From contig CAWESA010000013.1 in NCBI GenBank assembly GCA_963811605.1, forward strand, positions 248,001 through 312,000: 64,000 nt of DNA, read 5' to 3'. Within the stretch, counting starts at the first letter, position 1. Every line of letters begins with the position of its first letter. The stretch is from CAVQLX01 sp963811605. GTDB taxonomy: Bacteria; Desulfobacterota; Binatia; DP-6. The notes under the pieces are model-generated. The model worked only from the letters and a program-made list of their open reading frames with translations. It did no database searches and was not told the DNA's origin. The position numbers were made by a program, and so were the translations under genes. Shown piece after piece: positions 30,230 to 43,812 of this stretch.

Positions 30230-32554
30230 TCAGCCGGCGGCGGCGGGAAGGGCGCGGTCGGCTTCCGGCTCCTGCTCCCCGTAGATGAAGCCGGGACGCA
30301 GGCGCAGCACGAGCACGGGCATGATGGTGAGCGCGGCCAGGCACGAGATCACCATGGCCGCCGGCATGAGCCAGCCGAAGAGCTCCATGCCGAGGTAGGG
30401 CGACCACGCCATGCAGGCGAACCCGGCCGCGATCGAGGACGCGACGAAGAGGACCGCGCGCCCCGACGTCTGCATCGCGGCGCCGAGCGCCGCCGCGTCG
30501 TCGCGCAGCCGTCGATGCTCCTCGCGCAGCCGGAACAGGAAGTAGATGGCGTAGTCGGCGCCGATGCCGGCGGCCATCGCGATCACCGAGGCCGATCCCA
30601 TGTCGAGGCGGATGCCGGTCCAGCCGAGCCCGCCGAAGAGGACGATCATGGTCACCACGATGGGCGTGACGACGTACAGTCCCACGGCTGCGGACCGCAT
30701 GATGGCGGAGGACACGAGGTAGATGACGACGAGCACGACGAGCATGTTGAGCAGCTTGCCGTACGTGGTGTGCTCGTTGACGGCGAGCACGGTGGGACCC
30801 GCACCCCCGGCGATGAGCACCTGCTCGCCCTCCGGTGCCGGATGGGCCGCCACCCACGCCTGCAGGTGGCGCACGAGGGGGCCGACGAGCGCGGAGTCGT
30901 CGCTCCGGAGATAGGCGCTCACGACCGAGCGCGACTGGGCTCGGTCGACGAAGCGCTCGAACGCCGGCGACTCGCCCAGGAACAGCAGCTGCGAGGTGAG
31001 CTCCTGCGTGTCGGGCAGGCGGTACGGCGTCGGGTCGTCACTGTTGAAGATCGAGTGCAGCGTCTTCACCAGGTCGGCCACCGACGCCGTGCGCACGACG
31101 AGCGGGTCGCGCTGCAGCTCGTCCTGGAGCGCCGCCATGTGCTGCAGGACGGCCAGGTGCGTGGTGCTCCCGGGCGGGCCGTCGTAGAGCACGTTCAGCG
31201 TCACGGTGCCGGGGAAGTGCTGCTCGAGCGCCTCCAGGTGCACGCGCGCCATGCTGTCCTTCGGCATGTACTCGCGCGTCGGCCCGAACGTCCGGATGCG
31301 GAGGATGCCGATGACGGAGAGGACCAGGACGAGCCCCGTCCCGATCAGGACCGGGCGGCCGCCGGCGCGCAGCACCGCCCGCTGCAGCGACCCGAGCACG
31401 CGCGCGGTCCACCCGGCCGCCGCGGGCGCGTGGCGCGGCGCGGGCAGCACGGTGCGCAGCGCCGGAATGAAGGTCATCTCCAGCAGCACCGCGCTGCCGA
31501 TGCCGTACGCGCACGACAGGCCCAGGTTGGCGACGGCACGCACGCCGAACAGCGCGAGCGACGCGAACCCGAGCGCGGCGGTGAGGCCGGCCGCGACCAT
31601 CACCGGGCCCATCTTCACCGTCGACTCGATGACCGCGGTCTTGTTGTCCCCGGTGCGCTGCACCTCCTCGACGTAGCGCTTCAGCATCTGCGCCGAGTGC
31701 GCCGCGGCGATGGCGACCAGGAGAATCGGCACGGTGACGTTCCAGGCGTCGATCACGATGCCGGTGTGGCCCATCAGGCCGAGCGCCCAGACGGTGCTGA
31801 GCACGGCCGTGAGCATGGGGATCAGCATGCCCTGGAGGTTGCGGAACGACGCCAGGAGCATCAGCGAGATGACCAGGAAGACGAGCGGGATGCGCTTCCC
31901 GATGAGCGCCGACTGCGCGATGTCGGTGAGCGCCAGCATGGGCTCGCCGGCCGCGTAGATCTCGACCGGGCGGTCGCGGAACTGATCGATCAGCGCGAGC
32001 ACGCGCCGCGCGATCTCGTGCGACTGCGGGCCCTCCCAGAAGTCGAGCACGACGACGGCCTCGTGCTGGTCGGGCGTCACCAGCATGCCGCGGAGCTGCG
32101 GGTCGCTCTCGACGCGCGCGCGCAGGGCGGCGACCTCGTCGGGCGTCGTCGGCGGATCGCGCATGAGGTAGTCGGAGACGATCGAGCCGCCGCGGTCCTC
32201 GACGTGGCGAACGCCAGGCGCCGCCAGGCTGACGACGTTCTGGGCCATGATGTCGTCGAGGTTCAGGGCCGCCATCGTGACGTCGCGCACGGTCGCGAGG
32301 ACCTCTGGCTGCCAGACGTCGCCCGTCTTCGGCACGATCCCGAGCATCACCGTGCGACGGCCGCCGAACTGCTTGCGGATCATCTGGTCGATCTGGACGA
32401 AGGGATGGTTCGCGGGCAGGCTCGACTCGACGCTGAACTCGGTGCGCAGATGGCGCATCCCGGCGCCGACCAGGACCGTGGCGCCGGCGATCAGCAGGAG
32501 CACCAGCCAGGCATGGCCGACGAGCCAGCGGACGTAGCGGTCGAGCAGACGCAT
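30230..32554 (-). CDS. MMPL/RND-superfamily transporter
   Basis: A 774-residue RND exporter with the two-fold repeat of one TM helix, a large periplasmic domain, and a block of five to six helices. The first helix is WLVGHAWLVLLLIAGATVLVG; helix blocks occur at about residues 230-400 and 600-755. The conserved membrane Asp region appears as DAWNVTVPILLVAIAAAHSAQML in repeat 1 and GSASVIAMAAGIGADYAIYFLFRL in repeat 2 (GADYAIY is typical of MMPL/HpnN-like proteins). Likely cargo is a lipid or hopanoid, but no lipid genes adjoin. ATG 32554 is preferred to an upstream start at 32593. Confidence 0.9.
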   Translation of the reverse strand: MRLLDRYVRWLVGHAWLVLLLIAGATVLVGAGMRHLRTEFSVESSLPANHPFVQIDQMIRKQFGGRRTVMLGIVPKTGDVWQPEVLATVRDVTMAALNLDDIMAQNVVSLAAPGVRHVEDRGGSIVSDYLMRDPPTTPDEVAALRARVESDPQLRGMLVTPDQHEAVVVLDFWEGPQSHEIARRVLALIDQFRDRPVEIYAAGEPMLALTDIAQSALIGKRIPLVFLVISLMLLASFRNLQGMLIPMLTAVLSTVWALGLMGHTGIVIDAWNVTVPILLVAIAAAHSAQMLKRYVEEVQRTGDNKTAVIESTVKMGPVMVAAGLTAALGFASLALFGVRAVANLGLSCAYGIGSAVLLEMTFIPALRTVLPAPRHAPAAAGWTARVLGSLQRAVLRAGGRPVLIGTGLVLVLSVIGILRIRTFGPTREYMPKDSMARVHLEALEQHFPGTVTLNVLYDGPPGSTTHLAVLQHMAALQDELQRDPLVVRTASVADLVKTLHSIFNSDDPTPYRLPDTQELTSQLLFLGESPAFERFVDRAQSRSVVSAYLRSDDSALVGPLVRHLQAWVAAHPAPEGEQVLIAGGAGPTVLAVNEHTTYGKLLNMLVVLVVIYLVSSAIMRSAAVGLYVVTPIVVTMIVLFGGLGWTGIRLDMGSASVIAMAAGIGADYAIYFLFRLREEHRRLRDDAAALGAAMQTSGRAVLFVASSIAAGFACMAWSPYLGMELFGWLMPAAMVISCLAALTIMPVLVLRLRPGFIYGEQEPEADRALPAAAG

Positions 32555-32615
32555 TCGGCCGGTAGGTGTCCCGGTTTCAACGCGACGATGCAAGCTGCGC
32601 TAGGATGCGAAGTGC

Positions 32616-33767
32616 GTGAGCACGCGCTACTACTGGTACCAGGCGATCTCCACCGCCACGCTCTTCCAGGCCGTCTATTTCGTCTACTACGGCCGGCGCG
32701 CCGGGCTGTCGCTGGCCGTGATCCTGGCGCTCCAGGCGTACAGCACGGCGGTGCGCGCCAGCCTCGACCTGCCGTTCGGCGCGCTCGCCGACCGCGCGTC
32801 GCGACGGCTCTGCCTGGTCGCATCGTCGAGCGGCATCTTCCTCGGCGCCGCCGTGCTCCTCCTCTGGCCGTCCCTGGCCGGCGCCTGGATGGCGGAATCG
32901 CTCTTCGCCGTCGCGGCGGCGCTGCGCTCGGGAGCGGACTCGGCGCTCCTCCACGACACCTTGCGCGCCCTCGGCCGTGCGGAGGAGTATCCGCGCGCGG
33001 AGAGCCGCGGCCAGGCGTTCGCGTCGCTCGGATCGGGCGCCGCCGCGGTGCTGGGCGGCGTGCTCGCGAGCCTCGATCTCGCGCTGCCGTACGTCGCGAC
33101 CTTGCTGACGGCCGCCGGCGGGGCGACGCTGGCATGGTCGCTCGAGGAGCGGCGGAGCGGGGAGCAGCCCACGCCCGGGCGCGGCCGCATGCCGGAGGCG
33201 GCCCGCCTGGCCTGGCGCACGCCGGCCATCCGCTGGACGCTCGGCGTGGCCATCCTGGCCGTCACCAGCTCGCACGTATACTTCTATCTCCAGCAGCCGT
33301 ACCTGCTGGCCGCCGGCGTGCCCCTCGCATTGTTCGGCGTGGTGTTCGCGGCCACCAAGCTGGTGACCGCGCTGGTGGCGGCGGCGGCGCACCGCATCGA
33401 ATCCGCGCGTGGACCGCGCCTCACGGTCGGGCTCATGGCGGCGGTGCCGGCGTGCGGGCTCGGCGCCATGGCGGCCGTGCAGGGACCCGCCGGCGCGCTC
33501 CTCATCCTCACCCGCGGTCTCCTCGACGGGCTCTGGATGCCGCTGGTGAACGTCTTCATGAACCGTCTGGTCGGCTCGCGGCTGCGCGCGACCATGCTGT
33601 CGCTGCAGAGCGTGCTGGCACGGGTGGCGCTGTCGGCGGTGCTGGCGATCCTGGGCGCGGCCACGGCGGGGCTCGGGCTACCCGCAACGCTGGCCGCGGC
33701 GGCGACGGCGGTGGCGATCGGCGGCGTCGCGCTGGTCGTGCTCGCGCCGCCCGATCGGCCGGCCTGA
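32616..33767 (+). CDS. major facilitator superfamily transporter
   Basis: A 383-residue inner-membrane transporter with about 11-12 hydrophobic helices. The loop after helix 2 carries PFGALADRASRRLCLV, an MFS motif A variant, and FLDGLWMPLVNVFMNRLVGSRLRATMLSLQSV-like sequence lies in the second half. Similar proteins are annotated only as generic MFS permeases. The start is GTG at 32616, 9 bases after a TAGGAT box. It diverges from the RND gene across 61 bases, so the two promoters must be close or overlapping. Confidence 0.85.
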   Translation: MSTRYYWYQAISTATLFQAVYFVYYGRRAGLSLAVILALQAYSTAVRASLDLPFGALADRASRRLCLVASSSGIFLGAAVLLLWPSLAGAWMAESLFAVAAALRSGADSALLHDTLRALGRAEEYPRAESRGQAFASLGSGAAAVLGGVLASLDLALPYVATLLTAAGGATLAWSLEERRSGEQPTPGRGRMPEAARLAWRTPAIRWTLGVAILAVTSSHVYFYLQQPYLLAAGVPLALFGVVFAATKLVTALVAAAAHRIESARGPRLTVGLMAAVPACGLGAMAAVQGPAGALLILTRGLLDGLWMPLVNVFMNRLVGSRLRATMLSLQSVLARVALSAVLAILGAATAGLGLPATLAAAATAVAIGGVALVVLAPPDRPA

Positions 33768-33785
33768 CGTCCGCGCCAGCCGCCG

Positions 33786-34178
33786 TCAGCCGGACGCTCG
33801 TTCGCTCCGGAACTCGTCCGGCAGGAACTGCAGCACGTGCAGCCATTCCTGCTGCACGATGCGCCTGACCCCGCTCGCGGGCCGGACGCGCTCGAGCCAG
33901 CCGTGAGGGCGCCGGCGCTGCGCGAGGATGCGCTCCTGCAACCAGTCGGCATCGAACCCCGCCCACTCGCCCGCCGGGCTCCGCAGGTTGGTCTCGACGA
34001 CCGGGAGGACCTCGCGCCAGAGGATCTCCTGCACCTCGGCCGGCGTGTATCCCGAGGCGACCACGCTCGTGGCGATGGCGCGGTAGCGCACGTCGTCCAG
34101 CGCGCTATCGAGACACAGATCCGCCAGCGCCTCCCAGAGTGGTCGCCTCCGTTCCAGGTCGCGGTCGGGCGGGAGCAT
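33786..34178 (-). CDS. DUF7079 family protein
   Basis: A 130-residue cytoplasmic protein. It reads ERRRPLWEALADLCLDSALDDVRYRAIA, ASGYTPAEVQEILWREVLPVVETNLRSPAGEWAGFDADWLQERI, matching DUF7079 as I recall it. No catalytic motif is evident. Function unknown. It starts 8 bases after the sigma-54 activator stop and is probably co-transcribed with it. Confidence 0.7.
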   Translation of the reverse strand: MLPPDRDLERRRPLWEALADLCLDSALDDVRYRAIATSVVASGYTPAEVQEILWREVLPVVETNLRSPAGEWAGFDADWLQERILAQRRRPHGWLERVRPASGVRRIVQQEWLHVLQFLPDEFRSERASG

Positions 34179-34186
34179 GCCCGTCC

Positions 34187-36913
<2,727 letters not shown>

Positions 36914-37013
36914 GTGGCCCGTCTAGCGCCGGCGGATACCCGCGGCAAACGAATCCGGCCGAGGCCCCCGCATCCTTGCCGCCCGGACCTCGTGTGATAG
37001 GCACAGACACCCC

Positions 37014-37628
37014 ATGAAAGTCGTACTCTCGGCGCTCGGCCTGGCCGCATTGCTCGCGCTCGCCAACTACTGGGCGCTGTGGAATCTCGGGGGCACGCCG
37101 GCCTGCGTGGCGTGTGCCGCCGTGCTCCTCGCCGGGCCGTTCGTGCTCGCGCTCGCCCTGGCGGGCCTCCTGCCCGCGCTCACCGCGCCGGCGTCCACGC
37201 CGGCGGCGGCGAAGAGCGCCCCCGCCGCACCGCTGCGGCCCGTCGATCCGCCCGAGCACACCGCGCTGCGCCTGCTGGCATCGCTGCAGGAAGAAGGGCG
37301 CCTGGTCGACTTCCTCACCGAGGACATCGCCGGGTACTCCGACGAGCAGATCGGCGCCGCCACGCGTGACATCCACGCCGCGTGCGGCAAGGCGCTGCGT
37401 GCCTGCGTCACGCTCGAGCCCGTGCTGTCTGGTCACGAGGACGATCCCGTCACGGTGCCGCCGGGCTTCGACCCGGCCAGCGTCCGCCTCACCGGCAACG
37501 TGCACGGCAGCCCGCCCTTCACGGGCACGCTTCGCCACGGCGGCTGGCGCGTGAAGGCGGTCACCATCCCCTCGCGCACCGGTCTCGATCCCAAGATCGT
37601 CGCTCCCGCCGAAGTCGAGATCGCCTGA
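37014..37628 (+). CDS. DUF2760 protein linked to Hsp70s
   Basis: A 204-residue protein. Two N-terminal hydrophobic helices (about 5-25 and 30-55) precede a cytoplasmic domain with LRLLASLQEEGRLVDFLTEDIAGYSDEQIGAATRDIHAACGKAL, and an ending GWRVKAVTIPSRTGLDPKIVAPAEVEI, the DUF2760 pattern. It lies 8 bases before the first Hsp70-like gene; this linkage is conserved in many proteobacteria. It may anchor or assist the Hsp70s at the membrane (inference). A weak TTGCCG-N16-TAGGCA promoter (36976-37003) ends 10 bases before the ATG. Confidence 0.85.
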   Translation: MKVVLSALGLAALLALANYWALWNLGGTPACVACAAVLLAGPFVLALALAGLLPALTAPASTPAAAKSAPAAPLRPVDPPEHTALRLLASLQEEGRLVDFLTEDIAGYSDEQIGAATRDIHAACGKALRACVTLEPVLSGHEDDPVTVPPGFDPASVRLTGNVHGSPPFTGTLRHGGWRVKAVTIPSRTGLDPKIVAPAEVEIA

Positions 37629-37636
37629 GGATCGGC

Positions 37637-39427
37637 ATGGCCGACGCCCGCTACGTGGTCGGCATCGACCTCGGGACGACCAATTGCGTCCTCGCATACG
37701 TCGACACGCACGACGCCGACGCGCGCGCGGAGACGCCCCCGGTCGCGGTCCTCGCCGTCCCGCAGCTCACCAGACCGGGCGTCGTCACCAGCGACCCGCA
37801 GCTGCCGTCCTTCGTCTATCTTCCCGTGCCGGCCGAGATGAAGCCGGAGAGTCTCACCCTGCCGTGGGGGCAGGCGGAGCACGTCGTCGGGGCGCTGGCG
37901 CGCGCCCGCGGCGCCGACGTTCCCGCCCGCGTCGTCGCGTCGGCCAAGTCGTGGCTGTGCTCGGTGGACGTCGACCCCGGCCAGGCGATCCTGCCCTGGC
38001 ATGCGCCCGACGACGTGCCACGCCTGTCGCCGGTCGATGCGCAGGCGGTGTACCTGCGCCATCTCCGCTCCGCCTGGGACGCCGCGATGCCGGCGCCGCT
38101 GGCGGAGCAGGAGCTCCATCTCGCCGTGCCGGCGTCCTTCGATGCGGCGGCGCGCGACCTCACCGTGCGGGCCGCGGAGCACGCCGGCCTCGGCGGCGCG
38201 CGCCTGATCGAGGAGCCGCAGGCCGCCTTCTACGCCTGGCTCGCCGACACCGGCGGGGCGTGGCGTACCACGGTGCGGGTGGGCGACGTGATCCTGGTGT
38301 GCGACGTCGGCGGCGGAACCACCGACCTCACGCTCGTCTCCGTGGGCGAGGAGGGCGGCGGTCTGGTGCTCGAGCGTCAGGCCGTCGGCGATCACATCCT
38401 CCTCGGCGGCGACAACATGGACCTGACCCTGGCGCACACCGTCCGCGCCCGCCTCGCGGAGGCGGGGACGACGCTCGACCAGTGGCAGCTGCGCGGGCTC
38501 GTGCACGCCTGCCGCGACGCCAAGGAGACGCTCCTCGCCGCGGGCGCTCCCGACGAGACGCCGGTCGTCGTGCTCGGCCGCTCGCGCAAGGTGGTGGGCG
38601 GCGCGGTGCGCACGCAGGTGACGCGCCACGAGGTGGAGGCGGCGCTGGTGGACGGCTTCTTCCCGGCCGTCGGACGTGACGAGCGTCCGCACGCGGCGCG
38701 GCGGGTGGGTCTGCAGGAGATCGGGCTGCCCTACGCGAGCGACCCGGCCGTCACGCGACACGTCGCCGCGTTCGTCGGCCGCCATCGTGGCGTCGCCCCG
38801 GAAGGTCCGAGCGCCGTGCTCTTCAACGGCGGCGTCATGCGGGCGGACCGCTTCCGCGATCGCATGGCCGACGTGCTGGGGGCGTGGCGGAGCGACGGCG
38901 CGCCCGTGCGCATCCTCACCGGGAGCGATCCCGACCTGGCGGTGGCGCGTGGCGCCGCCACCTACGGCCTCGCGCGCCGCGGCCGTGGCATCCGCATCCG
39001 GGGCGGCACCGCCCGGGCCTACTACGTCGGCGTGGAGACCACCGCGCCCGCCGTGCCCGGCCTGGCGCCACCCGTGAAGGCGCTCTGCGTCGCGCCGTTC
39101 GGCATGGAGGAAGGAAGCGACGTCGTCCTTCCCGGCGCCGAGTTCGGCCTCGTGGTCGGCGAGCCCGCCGACTTTCGCTTCTTCGGGTCGTCCGTCCGGC
39201 GCGACGATCGGCCCGGAACGGTCGTCGAGGGCTGGCAAGAGGGCGAGCTCGAGGAGCTGCCTCCGCTCCAGACCACCCTCACCGGGGACGAGGGCCGCGT
39301 CGTCCCGGTTCGCCTCGAGGCCGAGGTGACCGAGGTCGGCACGCTCGCGGTCTGGTGCGTGTCCCGTGACGCCAGCCAGCGCTGGAAGCTCGAATTCAAC
39401 GTCAGGGGCCTCGAGGGGCGCCCGTGA
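37637..39427 (+). CDS. Hsp70-like ATPase, no C-terminal substrate domain
   Basis: A 596-residue member of the Hsp70/actin ATPase superfamily. Phosphate-1 motif GIDLGTTNCVLAY, connect-1 region EEPQAAFYAW, phosphate-2 motif CDVGGGTTDLTLV, and HILLGGDNMDL are visible. The protein lacks a DnaK-type peptide-binding domain and EEVD-like tail; the last 100 residues are beta-rich. It is a paralogue of the next gene, with shared blocks such as ASAKSWLC, ILPW and DGFFPAVG. Client unknown. ATG 37637 follows the DUF2760 stop by 8 bases. Confidence 0.9.
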   Translation: MADARYVVGIDLGTTNCVLAYVDTHDADARAETPPVAVLAVPQLTRPGVVTSDPQLPSFVYLPVPAEMKPESLTLPWGQAEHVVGALARARGADVPARVVASAKSWLCSVDVDPGQAILPWHAPDDVPRLSPVDAQAVYLRHLRSAWDAAMPAPLAEQELHLAVPASFDAAARDLTVRAAEHAGLGGARLIEEPQAAFYAWLADTGGAWRTTVRVGDVILVCDVGGGTTDLTLVSVGEEGGGLVLERQAVGDHILLGGDNMDLTLAHTVRARLAEAGTTLDQWQLRGLVHACRDAKETLLAAGAPDETPVVVLGRSRKVVGGAVRTQVTRHEVEAALVDGFFPAVGRDERPHAARRVGLQEIGLPYASDPAVTRHVAAFVGRHRGVAPEGPSAVLFNGGVMRADRFRDRMADVLGAWRSDGAPVRILTGSDPDLAVARGAATYGLARRGRGIRIRGGTARAYYVGVETTAPAVPGLAPPVKALCVAPFGMEEGSDVVLPGAEFGLVVGEPADFRFFGSSVRRDDRPGTVVEGWQEGELEELPPLQTTLTGDEGRVVPVRLEAEVTEVGTLAVWCVSRDASQRWKLEFNVRGLEGRP

Positions 39428-39470
39428 TTCGCCGGGACGCCCGGCGTCACCACCTCGAGACGCGCGCCTG

Positions 39471-42197
<2,727 letters not shown>

Positions 42198-42207
42198 CCC
42201 GACCCTG

Positions 42208-42236
42208 TTGGACCGGCCGGCGGCCTCCCGTACCCT
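42208..42236 (+). promoter_or_regulatory. candidate promoter of the class III cyclase gene
   Basis: TTGGAC (42208-42213), 17 bases, TACCCT (42231-42236); ATG 42246 follows after 9 bases with no Shine-Dalgarno sequence. Confidence 0.4.
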
Positions 42237-42245
42237 GTGCGGTCC

Positions 42246-43805
42246 ATGTCCGAGACGGCACGAGACGCCATGCCACCCGGGTTCCTCGGGCGGCTCGCCA
42301 TGCTGGCGCCGATTCCCGCCAACGCGGCCGGGGCCGTCGCGGTCTATCTCTACTTCACCTACGTCGATCCGCTCGGGCGCGCGCCCGGCGTCGGCTCGGC
42401 CACCGGCGTCGTCCTGTTCGCGGCCATCACGGGCACGCTCCTCGCCGGCTCCGCCTTCCTGAGCGATCGGTGGACGGCGGGGGTGCGCATGTGGACCCGC
42501 CGGCTCCGTGCCGGCGCCTCGCCCGGGTCCGTGCCGCTGGCAGTCCGGCGGCGCGTCCTGAACGCCGCGCTGATGAACGGTCTCCTGAGCCTCTGGGGCT
42601 GGTTCGTCGCGGGGCTGTGCTACCTGATCGTGCTGCGCGTCGCCTCCCGGATGGGCTGGAGGGAGCCCCTCCGCATCTTCCTCTCCATCGTCCTGGTCGG
42701 CGGTCCCGTCTCGTCGGCGCTGGCGTTCCTGGTGAGCGAGTACCACTGGCGGCGCGAGATCCCGCTGTTCTTTCCCGACGGCAAGCTCGAGCGCACCGGG
42801 GTGCTGCGGGTTCCGGTGCGCATCCGGCTCCTGCTCACCTTCCTCCTCACGTCCATCCTGCCCATGCTCCTCATGGTGGTCCTGGACCTGCGGCTCGGGA
42901 AGCGCTTCCCGCGCGAGACCGTCGCCTGGAGCGACCTCGTGCGCGCCGACCTCTATCTGCTCGCCATCACGGGCGTGGCCTCGAGCGTCATGGCGCTCCT
43001 GGTGGCCCGGTTCATCAACCGCCCGGTCCAGGCCCTGCGCGCGGGCATGGCCCGGGTGGCGGCCGGAGACCTGCGCGCCCGCGTTCCCGTCCGCAGCACC
43101 GACGAGCTGGGCGAGCTGAACGCGCACTTCAACGCCATGGTGGACCAGCTCGAGCAGGCGGGCCGCGCGCGCGAGCTGTTCGGCCGCTATGTCAGCCCGG
43201 CCGTGGCGCGCGAGGCGCTCGGTCGCGACGACGCGCTCGACAGCACGCTCGTGCGCGCGACCGCCATGTTCGCCGACCTGCGCGGCTTCACGGCCATCGC
43301 GCAGCGCACGGCGGTCCACGACGTCGTCGGGATGCTGAACGTGTTCTACTCGACGGTCGAGCGGGTGTGCGAGCGCGAGGGCGGCGTCATCACCCAGTTC
43401 CTCGGCGACGGCGTGGTGGTGGTGTTCGGCGGCCCGCTGCGTCCGGCCGACGACCACGCGCGCCGCGCGGTGCGCGCGGCCATCGCGCTGCAGTGGTCGC
43501 TCGTCAACCATCCCCCCCTGGCAGGTATCGGGCGGCTGCAGGCCGGCATCGGCATCTGCACCGGTGACATGGTGGCGGGACACATCCGGGCCAACCAGCG
43601 GGTGGTCTACACGATCGTCGGCGACGCCGTGAACCAGGCCGCGCGCCTGCAGGTGAAAACGCGCGACCTCGGCGCGACGATCCTGCTGACCGCCGATACG
43701 CATGCCGCACTCGGCGACGTGGACGGCTTCTACCTGCGCGCGGTGGGCGCGGTGCCGCTGCGCGGGATCGAGGCCCCGGTGCACGTGTTCGCGGTGGAGC
43801 TGTGA
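42246..43805 (+). CDS. membrane HAMP-class III adenylate/guanylate cyclase
   Basis: A 519-residue protein. Several transmembrane helices in the first 260 residues lead into a HAMP linker (ARFINRPVQALRAGMARVAAGDLRARV) and a class III cyclase domain (about 330-515). Both metal-binding aspartates (MFADLRGFT; FLGDGVVVVFG) and the transition-state Asn/Arg (YTIVGDAVNQAARL) are present, and the Thr that helps select adenine is kept. The purine-selecting Lys usually found before FxGD (xKFxGD) is Gln here (ITQFLGD), so activity or substrate choice may differ. An in-frame GTG at 42237 is an alternative start. Confidence 0.9.
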   Translation: MSETARDAMPPGFLGRLAMLAPIPANAAGAVAVYLYFTYVDPLGRAPGVGSATGVVLFAAITGTLLAGSAFLSDRWTAGVRMWTRRLRAGASPGSVPLAVRRRVLNAALMNGLLSLWGWFVAGLCYLIVLRVASRMGWREPLRIFLSIVLVGGPVSSALAFLVSEYHWRREIPLFFPDGKLERTGVLRVPVRIRLLLTFLLTSILPMLLMVVLDLRLGKRFPRETVAWSDLVRADLYLLAITGVASSVMALLVARFINRPVQALRAGMARVAAGDLRARVPVRSTDELGELNAHFNAMVDQLEQAGRARELFGRYVSPAVAREALGRDDALDSTLVRATAMFADLRGFTAIAQRTAVHDVVGMLNVFYSTVERVCEREGGVITQFLGDGVVVVFGGPLRPADDHARRAVRAAIALQWSLVNHPPLAGIGRLQAGIGICTGDMVAGHIRANQRVVYTIVGDAVNQAARLQVKTRDLGATILLTADTHAALGDVDGFYLRAVGAVPLRGIEAPVHVFAVEL

Positions 43806-43812
43806 GGAGCGC

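Noticed and set aside
33616..33635. Sigma-54 promoter-like TGGCACG inside the MFS gene
   Set aside because: The -12 element lacks TTGC and the site is intragenic; no convincing sigma-54 promoter was found in the window.
33764..33789. CTGACG/CGTCAG hairpin between the MFS and DUF7079 genes as a terminator
   Set aside because: Only 6 bp with a 14-base loop and no T-run; too weak.
30515..33868. A 1,117-codon plus-strand open frame opposite the RND transporter
   Set aside because: Low-complexity Arg/His/Asp-rich translation typical of an antisense shadow; the RND and MFS proteins are clear.
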